Assembly: GCA_027459365.1 (NCBI GenBank)
Contig: DAIDIM010000208.1
Coordinates: 1 to 18,564, forward strand
Direction of reading: 5' to 3'
Source: Chlamydiota bacterium
Lineage (GTDB): Bacteria > Chlamydiota > Chlamydiia > Chlamydiales > SM23-39
Length of the DNA stretch: 18,564 nucleotides
Positions 6,434-12,869 of the stretch are shown in pieces. The first letter of the stretch is position 1. The number at the start of each line of letters is the position of its first letter. Position numbers and translations under genes: made by a program. The notes below the pieces were generated by a model. That model did not search any database and was not told where the DNA came from. It saw only the letters and a list, made by a program, of their open reading frames with translations.

Positions 6434-8144
6434 CCAAGGAAGCCATTGATTTTATTGGTGCGTAACAAGAACTTTTGGGAACACATAAGGCTGCAACTTT
6501 TCCAAATGGGAATGCATCAAAGATAAATTTCTCCCCTTTCCATCCCACTTTTTTTGTACCGGGGATGTTTTTTTTCACAAAATGGAGAGGTAAATCGACG
6601 TTTTTGATTTTTTCAAAAAAAGGCAAAGAGATGGCCATCAGCCCTGTGTTTGAATAATGATATTGCTCATTTGGATCCAATTCCATGTATTCAACAATTT
6701 CAATTTTCCCTTCTCTTTCGACTAAAACTCCTGTGGACTCTTCTTTTTCAATACATTTCAGTGCAATATCTGCATCTGTTTCCCGGATAAAACCAACAAG
6801 TGAGCGATCGGCTAGATCTGCAAGCCTATTATCGACTGGCACAATAGTGACAAGATCGATTCCCCTTTCTCTAAAAAGATCATAAAGACCTGAGTGGATA
6901 AAGCTACGAAACACACTTCCATTGCCAAGCGGCGCGGCAATTTTTGTCCCTTTAAAGAGACCCATCTCCTGCTGAAAAAAGAATATCTCTTTCCCAAAAT
7001 TCGCATGTTTTGCAAAAAAATCAACAGTATCTGCGTGATTCAATGGCGATGTCATGACAGCAATGGGAAAGTTTTCTTTTGGCGCTTTTTCAATGAGCCA
7101 TTCAAAGAGACTTTTATTCCCCACTTGAAATGTCCCTTTAGGTCCAGCAAATCCTAAGCGAGAGCCTTGTCCACCAGCTAAGATAATCGCACCGACTCTT
7201 TCCAGTGATCCAAGAGGGGCATCTGATCTGCAAAATTTTAGAGGTTTAGCTGGGAAAATCGCATTGATCATCTGATTGACTGTCACTGTCGACAAATCCC
7301 GCAGCGCACCTATTAAAGGAGTATGTTTTAACTGCGGATTTGGTGAAGGAACAGCTTGTTTTAAAATTCCGTGATTTCGATCTCCCCAAAGACTAATCAC
7401 ATGGATGGGAAATGAGAGATCAAGGTAATTGACCATCGACAAAATGCCAGAATCAGGCAATATCATTGTCGAACAGCGATGGCGAACAATTGAGAGCATT
7501 TCGAAAAGGGTGGTTTTCCCTCGCAGATCAATCACGTTTTGATAGGGGAAATCTGTCTTCTCTTCCCCTCCAAGTAAAATGATCTTTACATGAGAAAATT
7601 GTTCTAGGCGAAAAAATAGCTGATGCCAATGAGAAATGGGCCAATTACGCCAAGATCCATAATTTGTCTCAACAACACATTGTACGCCAATGTAAATATA
7701 CCCATCCGGCAAATCGAATTTCTTCCAAAGCTCTTCCTCTTTCCATTGGAGCTTGGGAACGACCTTTCCCCTTTGCCAACTGACCCATTCGGTCGGATTG
7801 GGCTTGGGTATGAGCAAATCATAATTTTTAGGGTCCTTCCCAATGTTTCGAAGACTCCCCGCTAGATCCCAACAGTGCCCTCTTTGTAACTGAGGATCCA
7901 CAAGAATTTCGATCTCCTTCAAAAGGGAAAATCCATCCTTTAAATTGGGACGTGTTACAAACGAGATCTCTGCATCGGGAATGAACTCTCTGATTCTTAG
8001 AATCATTGCATAAAGACCTAAAGCGATATCACCAAGACCCCTATTCCATCCAAGGACAACTCTTTTTCCACCCTTTTTTGCACATTTTTTTAGCTTTGCA
8101 TCGAGCGGATTTGGAAACAGCAAACGTCTTATTGTTCTAAACAT
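6345..8144 (-). CDS. Fusion protein: GT9 heptosyltransferase-like domain plus UDPGP-family UDP-sugar (UDP-GlcNAc-type) pyrophosphorylase
   Basis: 599 residues in one open frame. Residues ~25-300 are a GT9 (heptosyltransferase-like) glycosyltransferase: GLGDIALG with Asp39, the SWRNWPISHW acceptor/donor segment near 164, and LPDSGILSMVNY near 229. Residues ~316-570 are a UDPGP-family nucleotidyltransferase, like eukaryotic UDP-GlcNAc pyrophosphorylase. This part shows LAGGQGSRLGFAGPKG (322-337), PLGNGSVF (405-412), PVDNRLADLAD (436-446), VEYMELD (484-490) and FIFDAFPFGK (540-549). The second domain makes UDP-sugar from UTP and sugar-1-phosphate; the first would transfer a sugar, probably to lipopolysaccharide. 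Residues 571-599 fall inside the inverted repeat and look non-native. The start overlaps the waaF stop by 16 bases, so the two are co-expressed. The exact sugar is unknown. Confidence 0.83.
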   Translation of the reverse strand: MFRTIRRLLFPNPLDAKLKKCAKKGGKRVVLGWNRGLGDIALGLYAMILRIREFIPDAEISFVTRPNLKDGFSLLKEIEILVDPQLQRGHCWDLAGSLRNIGKDPKNYDLLIPKPNPTEWVSWQRGKVVPKLQWKEEELWKKFDLPDGYIYIGVQCVVETNYGSWRNWPISHWHQLFFRLEQFSHVKIILLGGEEKTDFPYQNVIDLRGKTTLFEMLSIVRHRCSTMILPDSGILSMVNYLDLSFPIHVISLWGDRNHGILKQAVPSPNPQLKHTPLIGALRDLSTVTVNQMINAIFPAKPLKFCRSDAPLGSLERVGAIILAGGQGSRLGFAGPKGTFQVGNKSLFEWLIEKAPKENFPIAVMTSPLNHADTVDFFAKHANFGKEIFFFQQEMGLFKGTKIAAPLGNGSVFRSFIHSGLYDLFRERGIDLVTIVPVDNRLADLADRSLVGFIRETDADIALKCIEKEESTGVLVEREGKIEIVEYMELDPNEQYHYSNTGLMAISLPFFEKIKNVDLPLHFVKKNIPGTKKVGWKGEKFIFDAFPFGKVAALCVPKSSCYAPIKSMASLEEPFPMCLFDDIRGSFRRFYRHFSQSHIT

Positions 8145-9142
8145 GCCCTTACCCTTGTTGCCACCTCCTCAACAGAGATCTGTGTCATGCAGCGCAGATC
8201 GATCGGGCATTCCCTCCGCAAACAGGGAGAGCAGCGAACTTTTTTATTCATCACCGCCTGACTTTGTCCGAAAGGGCCTGTCACGTCACTATCCGTCGAC
8301 CCAAACAGGGCAACAAGAGGCGTATTGAGCGCCGCCGCAATATGCATAGGACCGCTGTCATTTGTCACAACAACATCACAATCTCGTATCAAACAGGCTA
8401 GCTCACGAATCGTAGTATAGCCCGCTAAATTGATGACCCGTTTGGGTAAATTGAGACAGATTTCTTTGACAAGATCCACTTGTGTTGTATCTCCAAAAAA
8501 TACAATAAACACATCCTCATTGAGGAGCTCTTGCACAAGGGCACGAAATCGATCTACGGGCCAACATTTTGCAGAACCATAAGCGGCCCCTGGATTGATC
8601 CCGACCAATTTTTTGCCAAATTGATAGCCTCTTTGGTAGAGCAATTCTTTGGAAATGGAGACCTCTTTCTCAGTCACAAAAAGTCTTGGCGCAGTATGAG
8701 AATGTTTGATTCCCAGAGGTGCAATTAGCTCCTTGTATAGATCTACCTGATGCATCTTCTTTTTTGGATATCTGACCGGATCGGTCAAAAGAAAATTGCG
8801 CGGGAAAAATGAATAGCCGATCCGTCTTTTCACCCTCCCTTGCCAAAAAAGCCACGCCGATGAAAAAGAATTGGTTAACAGAATCCCAAGATCAAATTTC
8901 CCTGCCTGAATTTTTGCAATGATGTCCCGTTTTTCATTGCGCTTTAAAAACTGATTGTTTGGCCTATGAAAGCAATAGAGCTCATCGATCGATTCATCAA
9001 GACTGAGCAATTCGCAGACGGGATAGCGGCTCATTGCAGTGATCGAGGCTTTGGGAAACGCTTTTCTTAAATCTGTTAAGATTGGAGTTGCCATCACAAG
9101 ATCTCCAACCCAGTTCGGCATCCGCACGATTATACTTTCCAT
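8129..9142 (-). CDS. waaF: ADP-heptose:LPS heptosyltransferase II-like glycosyltransferase (GT9)
   Basis: A 337-residue GT-B enzyme of family GT9 that would transfer heptose to the inner core of lipopolysaccharide on the cytoplasmic face of the inner membrane. It begins MESIIVRMPNWVGDLVMATP, with the catalytic Asp14 and the WVGD motif of WaaF. It then has NPGAAYGSAKCWPVDRF near 183 and the nucleotide-sugar motif NDSGPMHIAAALNTPLVALF near 265. The ATG at 9142 was preferred to the TTG two codons upstream because AAAAAGG is well spaced before it. It is divergent from ruvC, with only 36 bases between. Downstream, it overlaps the GT9-UDPGP fusion gene, so two GT9 modules are made from one mRNA. 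Acceptor and sugar are inferred from family. Confidence 0.87.
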   Translation of the reverse strand: MESIIVRMPNWVGDLVMATPILTDLRKAFPKASITAMSRYPVCELLSLDESIDELYCFHRPNNQFLKRNEKRDIIAKIQAGKFDLGILLTNSFSSAWLFWQGRVKRRIGYSFFPRNFLLTDPVRYPKKKMHQVDLYKELIAPLGIKHSHTAPRLFVTEKEVSISKELLYQRGYQFGKKLVGINPGAAYGSAKCWPVDRFRALVQELLNEDVFIVFFGDTTQVDLVKEICLNLPKRVINLAGYTTIRELACLIRDCDVVVTNDSGPMHIAAALNTPLVALFGSTDSDVTGPFGQSQAVMNKKVRCSPCLRRECPIDLRCMTQISVEEVATRVRACLEQ

Positions 9143-9170
9143 TGACAACCTTTTTCAAAACATTAAGAAT
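9142..9170 (+). promoter_or_regulatory. Predicted ruvC-ruvA promoter giving a near-leaderless mRNA
   Basis: TTGACA (9142-9147, perfect -35) is followed by a 17-base spacer and AAGAAT (9165-9170, four of six). The ruvC ATG is only eight bases further on and no Shine-Dalgarno sequence precedes it. The -35 overlaps the start codon of the divergent waaF gene. Consensus-based prediction. Confidence 0.45.
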
Positions 9171-9178
9171 AATCAAAA

Positions 9179-9673
9179 ATGGACAAAAAAGAAATCATTC
9201 TTGGAATTGACCCTGGAACGCGCATCACAGGATATGGCATTATTTCTTTTGATCCCTCAATCAGAGCCCTCGATTATGGTTGCATTCGTCCTCCCCCAAA
9301 TCTTTCCTTAGAACAGCGCTATAAAATCATTTTCGAAAGTTTAGAAGCGCTCATTACACAATATGCGCCAACGCTCATCGCCGTCGAGTCACAATTCGTC
9401 ATGAAAAATGTACAAAGCGCCATCAAGCTTGGCATGGCAAAAGGGATGGTTCTTCTCGCAGCAGCGCGTCAAAATATTCAAGTCCAAGAATTTGCGCCCA
9501 AAAAAGCAAAACAGGCAATTGTAGGCCGAGGGAATGCGACTAAAGCGCAAGTGCAATGGATGATCCAGTCCCTTCTTCAATTACCACTTGCGCCTGAGCC
9601 AGAAGATGCAGCAGATGCATTAGCGCTCGCAATTTGCGCCTCTCACCAAAGGAACCTATGTACGAATCGATAA
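9179..9673 (+). CDS. ruvC: Holliday junction endonuclease RuvC
   Basis: RuvC resolves Holliday junctions with RuvA and RuvB during recombination repair. 164 residues, close to the usual 160-175. The RNase H-like active site is intact: Asp11 in GIDPGTRITGYG, Glu70 in AVESQF, and Asp143 and Asp146 in EDAADALALA. QFVMKNVQSAIKLG (72-85) and FAPKKAKQAIVGRGNATK (105-122) are the DNA-contact segments of the family. ATG at 9179 is the only start before IDPGT, and it lacks a recognisable ribosome binding site. The stop lies 16 bases inside ruvA, so the two subunits are probably translationally coupled. Confidence 0.95.
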   Translation: MDKKEIILGIDPGTRITGYGIISFDPSIRALDYGCIRPPPNLSLEQRYKIIFESLEALITQYAPTLIAVESQFVMKNVQSAIKLGMAKGMVLLAAARQNIQVQEFAPKKAKQAIVGRGNATKAQVQWMIQSLLQLPLAPEPEDAADALALAICASHQRNLCTNR

Positions 9674-10227
9674 AAGGAATTTTAAAAGAAAAAGAACCCC
9701 TAAAAGCAATTGTAGAGGCAAGCGGCATTAGTTATCGACTCGCGATTCCCCTCAATACTTTCTCGCGACTTCCCACCCTTGATTCCCCTGTTTCGTTATA
9801 TCTGTCTCAAGTGATTCGTGAAGATTCTCATACACTCTACGCCTTCTTAGAAAAACCGGAGCGCGATCTCTTTGAGGTCTTAATTACAATCTCCGGAATT
9901 GGACCCAAAACGGCAGTTGGAATCATCGGTCATATGGATATGCAAACGTTTCAAAGTGCGATATTGAACGCCGATACACGCCTACTCAGCAAACTTCCAG
10001 GCATTGGCAAAAAAACGGCTGAACGACTCGTATTAGAAATGCGCGATAAAATAAAAAATAAAAAAGAGATTCACTTGGCCATAGCTGATCACCACTTTAG
10101 CGACGCCGTAAATGCACTCATGAACCTCGGATATGGGGTCCTGGATGCGCAGAAAGCGGTACAGACCGTGGGGAAAGAGGAGACCGATCTAGGAAAGATC
10201 ATAACGCTTGCTCTAAAAAAGATTTAA
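9658..10227 (+). CDS. ruvA: Holliday junction DNA helicase subunit RuvA
   Basis: RuvA binds four-way junctions as a tetramer and recruits the RuvB motor. 189 residues, normal length. The N-terminal OB-fold begins MYESIKGILK. Two helix-hairpin-helix motifs follow: ISGIGPKTAVGII (78-90) and LPGIGKKTAERLVLEM (113-128). The C-terminal RuvB-binding domain includes FSDAVNALMNLGYG (147-160). The ATG at 9658 was chosen because AAAGGA sits four bases upstream and the OB-fold begins directly. ATG at 9634 would add eight unrelated residues and lies deeper in ruvC. ruvB is not in this window. Confidence 0.95.
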   Translation: MYESIKGILKEKEPLKAIVEASGISYRLAIPLNTFSRLPTLDSPVSLYLSQVIREDSHTLYAFLEKPERDLFEVLITISGIGPKTAVGIIGHMDMQTFQSAILNADTRLLSKLPGIGKKTAERLVLEMRDKIKNKKEIHLAIADHHFSDAVNALMNLGYGVLDAQKAVQTVGKEETDLGKIITLALKKI

Positions 10228-10247
10228 CCACAGACAAAGTTTTGATG

Positions 10248-10256
10248 TGTTAAAAT
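10248..10256 (+). promoter_or_regulatory. Predicted extended -10 promoter of mnmE, possibly leaderless
   Basis: TGTTAAAAT combines the TGn extension with TAAAAT, a five-of-six -10. No good -35 is present at the expected place (about 10228-10233). The -10 ends seven bases before the mnmE ATG at 10264, so a start 6-8 bases downstream would give an mRNA beginning at or near the AUG. No Shine-Dalgarno sequence is seen. Confidence 0.35.
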
Positions 10257-10263
10257 CGAATCC

Positions 10264-11613
10264 ATGCAACAGGATACAATCGCAGCCATTGCAACGCCGA
10301 CAGGCGAAGGGGCAATTTCGATCATTCGCATTTCTGGTACAGAGGCATTCTCAATTGCTCAAAAAATATTTACAGGCCCCATCCACACATACGCAACCCA
10401 CACGGCGCACTATGGCAAAATTCTCGATGCAGAGGGGAACATACTTGATTCTGTCCTCATCATCATCATGCGCGCTCCCCGCTCTTACACTGGGGAAGAT
10501 TCTATAGAAATTTGTTGTCATGGCGGAAGCCTGATCACTCGAAAGGTTCTGCAGAGGGTTTATGAAGCAGGAGGAAGACCTGCAAAACCGGGTGAATTTT
10601 CTCTCCGCGCCTATCTCAATGGAAAACTGGACCTTGCACAAGCAGAAGCAGTGCAACAACTGATCCATGCAAAAAACGAACTTGCATTGCGTGCAGCAGA
10701 GAACCAACTTGAAGGGGCATTATCTACCCTCATCACCCAATTCCAAAACGAACTCACCACAACTGCCGCCATCTTAGAAGCATCTGTCGATTTCCCCGAA
10801 GAGGGTCTTGAATTTGCAACCGTTGATGAAATCTGTTCCACACTCGAGCAAATCGCCATGCGGATGGAACACTTGCGCAAAACCTTCGATCAGGGAAAAA
10901 TCGTCCATAACGGCATTTCGCTTTGCCTTCTAGGCTCGCCAAATGTCGGAAAATCCTCCCTCATGAATGCACTCCTTGGCAAAGAGCGGGCAATTGTCAC
11001 CGATATTGCCGGGACAACAAGAGATTTACTTGAAGAAGATTTGCGATTGGGTACACTTCATTTTCGTCTGATTGATACAGCAGGGATTCGGACAACAAAT
11101 GAAGTCGTTGAACAAGAAGGGATTCGCAGATCACAGAAGATGATGAACCAAGCAGATTTAGTACTGCTTCTCCTCGATGCAAGTAAGCCTCTCACTGAAA
11201 GTGATAACGAACTTCTAAGAACCGTACCTAAAAACAAAACCATCCTTGTATGGAATAAAACTGATCTTCAAAAACCATCATCATCAATAACTTGGCACCC
11301 TACAGTTGAAATCTCTGCAAAAGAAAAAATTGGGATGGATCGTTTACAATCAGCCATCGAGACCCTTATTTGGACAAATGGGCATCCTTCGAAAGAAGAG
11401 GTGACGATCACACAAATGCGCCATTATACAGCCCTTGAAAAAGCGATCCTCCATTGCAACGCAGTCATTCACGGTCTAAAACAAGGAGTCTCTCCAGAAT
11501 TCACTGCATCTGACTTACGAGCCTGCTTAAATGAGCTTGGAACCATCATCGGAACCAATGTCACAGAAGATATACTCTCTGCCATTTTCAGTAAATTTTG
11601 CCTTGGAAAATGA
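10264..11613 (+). CDS. mnmE: tRNA uridine-5-carboxymethylaminomethyl modification GTPase MnmE (TrmE)
   Basis: MnmE works with MnmG to modify the wobble uridine of several tRNAs. 449 residues, full length. The N-terminal tetrahydrofolate-binding domain starts DTIAAIATPTGEGAISIIR and contains RAPRSYTGEDSIEICCHGG (70-88). The GTPase domain shows G1 GSPNVGKS (224-231), G2 DIAGTTRD (247-254), G3 DTAG (271-274) and G4 NKTD (331-334). The protein ends CLGK with the conserved catalytic Cys446, equivalent to the CIGK end of E. coli. It ends in an ATGA overlap with nth, the gene order I recall from Chlamydia. No frame problem is seen. Confidence 0.96.
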   Translation: MQQDTIAAIATPTGEGAISIIRISGTEAFSIAQKIFTGPIHTYATHTAHYGKILDAEGNILDSVLIIIMRAPRSYTGEDSIEICCHGGSLITRKVLQRVYEAGGRPAKPGEFSLRAYLNGKLDLAQAEAVQQLIHAKNELALRAAENQLEGALSTLITQFQNELTTTAAILEASVDFPEEGLEFATVDEICSTLEQIAMRMEHLRKTFDQGKIVHNGISLCLLGSPNVGKSSLMNALLGKERAIVTDIAGTTRDLLEEDLRLGTLHFRLIDTAGIRTTNEVVEQEGIRRSQKMMNQADLVLLLLDASKPLTESDNELLRTVPKNKTILVWNKTDLQKPSSSITWHPTVEISAKEKIGMDRLQSAIETLIWTNGHPSKEEVTITQMRHYTALEKAILHCNAVIHGLKQGVSPEFTASDLRACLNELGTIIGTNVTEDILSAIFSKFCLGK

Positions 11614-12218
11614 ATAAAAAAGCAAAACTCATTTCTACAATTTTGAATCACTACTTCCCAAATCCTGAGATTCCGCTGCATGCAAAAGATCCATACACAC
11701 TCTTAATTGCAGTCCTTTTATCGGCACAATGCACTGACCTTCGGGTCAATCAAGTCACTCCCCTCCTTTTTAAAACAGCAGATACTCCAGAAAAAATGAT
11801 CAAGCTCACGCCAAAAGAAATTGAGGAGATCATTCGCCCATGTGGACTTGCAAAAACAAAATCGAAAGCCATTTGGCAGCTCTCACACGATTTGATTGAA
11901 AAGCATCATTCGAAAGTACCTCAAACGATGGAAGAGCTCGAAGAGCTACCCGGAGTTGGTCATAAAACAGCATCGGTTGTCCTGATCCATGCATTCAATC
12001 TTCCCGCCTTTCCCGTCGACACGCACATCCATCGATGCGCTGCGCGCTGGAAACTCTCTTCTGGTAAATCGGTGAAACAGACAGAAAAGGATTTAAAAAA
12101 AATCTTTCCTGAAAAGATGTGGAACAAACTTCATCTCCAAATCATCCTCTTTGCAAGGCAATATTGTCCTGCACGTGGCCATCAAAAAGCAACATGCCCA
12201 ATCTGTAGACTCCTATAG
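11610..12218 (+). CDS. nth: Endonuclease III, DNA glycosylase/AP lyase, with an atypical Cys cluster
   Basis: Nth removes oxidised pyrimidines and cleaves the abasic site in base excision repair. 202 residues. The helix-hairpin-helix ELPGVGHKTASVV (112-124) carries catalytic Lys119, and catalytic Asp137 lies in VDTHIHR. LLSAQCTD (36-43) is also typical. The C-terminal iron-sulfur region is unusual: Cys186, Cys196 and Cys199 are present with C-x9-C-x2-C spacing, but E. coli has C-x6-C-x2-C-x5-C, and the protein ends three residues after Cys199. The 4Fe-4S cluster may be missing or ligated differently. ATG at 11610 forms an ATGA overlap with mnmE; an ATG four codons upstream lies inside mnmE. 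Confidence 0.92.
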   Translation: MNKKAKLISTILNHYFPNPEIPLHAKDPYTLLIAVLLSAQCTDLRVNQVTPLLFKTADTPEKMIKLTPKEIEEIIRPCGLAKTKSKAIWQLSHDLIEKHHSKVPQTMEELEELPGVGHKTASVVLIHAFNLPAFPVDTHIHRCAARWKLSSGKSVKQTEKDLKKIFPEKMWNKLHLQIILFARQYCPARGHQKATCPICRLL

Positions 12219-12265
12219 TATACTCATATATAGCTCAAAAAGTAATGCCGTATTACAATGAAGAC

Positions 12266-12451
12266 ATGAAAAGACTCAAAGCGACTATTCCTAAAGAAAA
12301 TGGAGATCAAATTCAATACGAATTACTCCCTGATGATACAGTCATAGTTAAAAAAATTTCCCCTTTGGATATTGAATTTTTTCACGCACTTAAATCTACT
12401 TTAAATGAATGGGAATCTGGAGAAGATGAACAGGCCTACAAAAACTTATAA
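12266..12451 (+). CDS. Small AbrB/MazE-like antitoxin-type protein without a visible toxin partner
   Basis: 61 residues from the ATG at 12266 (68 if the ATG at 12245 is used). The N-terminal part, LKATIPKENGDQIQYELLPD, resembles the swapped-hairpin AbrB fold but appears to lack about ten residues that usually lie between TIPKE and the GD turn. The C-terminal tail has LDIEFFHALKSTLNEWES and DEQAYKNL, which resembles tails of AbrB-family antitoxins paired with MazF/PemK-type toxins. Such proteins bind their own promoter and neutralise the toxin. No toxin-like frame follows; a palindromic repeat begins 55 bases downstream. It may be an orphan or decaying antitoxin. A weak GAAG precedes the 12266 ATG. 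Family assignment moderate, function inferred. Confidence 0.55.
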   Translation: MKRLKATIPKENGDQIQYELLPDDTVIVKKISPLDIEFFHALKSTLNEWESGEDEQAYKNL

Positions 12452-12506
12452 TTTTAAAAGCAACTGGGGTGCAGTTCACCGACATGGGTTACACTTTTCT
12501 GGTATT

Positions 12507-12674
12507 AACCTCAGTTTTGAGTTCGCTTTCCTCGAAGGTCATAGAGATTTTTGATAAATTTTCGTTTCGTATCGCGAAAATAAATATCGAAAAGTTATAT
12601 TTTTGAGCGAAAAGAAGCGAAAATTTGCAAAAAGATCTATGAGATTCGAGCGGAACGAACTCAAAACTGAGGTT
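12507..12674. repeat. 168-bp palindromic MITE-like element
   Basis: The two halves are near-complete reverse complements. The outermost 19 bases are identical, from AACCTCAGTTTTGAG onward. Inner blocks such as CTCATAGA and AAATTTTCG also correspond, with scattered differences. The element is flanked on both sides by ATT, a possible 3-bp target duplication. It has no coding capacity and would fold into one long hairpin. This fits a miniature inverted-repeat element mobilised by a transposase elsewhere, though a non-mobile hairpin repeat family cannot be excluded. Confidence 0.75.
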
Positions 12675-12869
12675 ATTAATTTGTCTGTAAGATTATTTTC
12701 TCTCTCTGTGTGCTCTGTGTTCTCTAGCGAGGCATCCGAGCGGGTGGTAAAAAATTTATAAAAAGCTGATGAACTCATTTTCCTGACTTGTGCCAACGAC
12801 AAAATGCGTCAAAAATTTTCGCAAGTCATTTAATTACTTTGTGTTAAAATCAGAAAAAGATTCTCAAAA
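12675..12869. other. Gene-free spacer with a CTCTGTG-type repeat remnant
   Basis: No gene is supported here. Bases ~12700-12725 form a low-complexity run of CTCTGTG-like units. About 17 bases later GTGGTAAAA follows, and together they resemble a dispersed bacterial repeat of the CTCTGTGTTCTCTGTGG type interrupted by foreign bases. Further on, TGCGTCAAAAATTTTCGCA (12795-12813) is a near-palindrome that might terminate either side. The remainder is A+T-rich. Confidence 0.35.

Noticed and set aside
12842..12850. TGTTAAAAT, same as the mnmE extended -10
   Set aside because: No gene follows on that strand; it would only give RNA antisense to the 3' end of the racemase-regulator gene.
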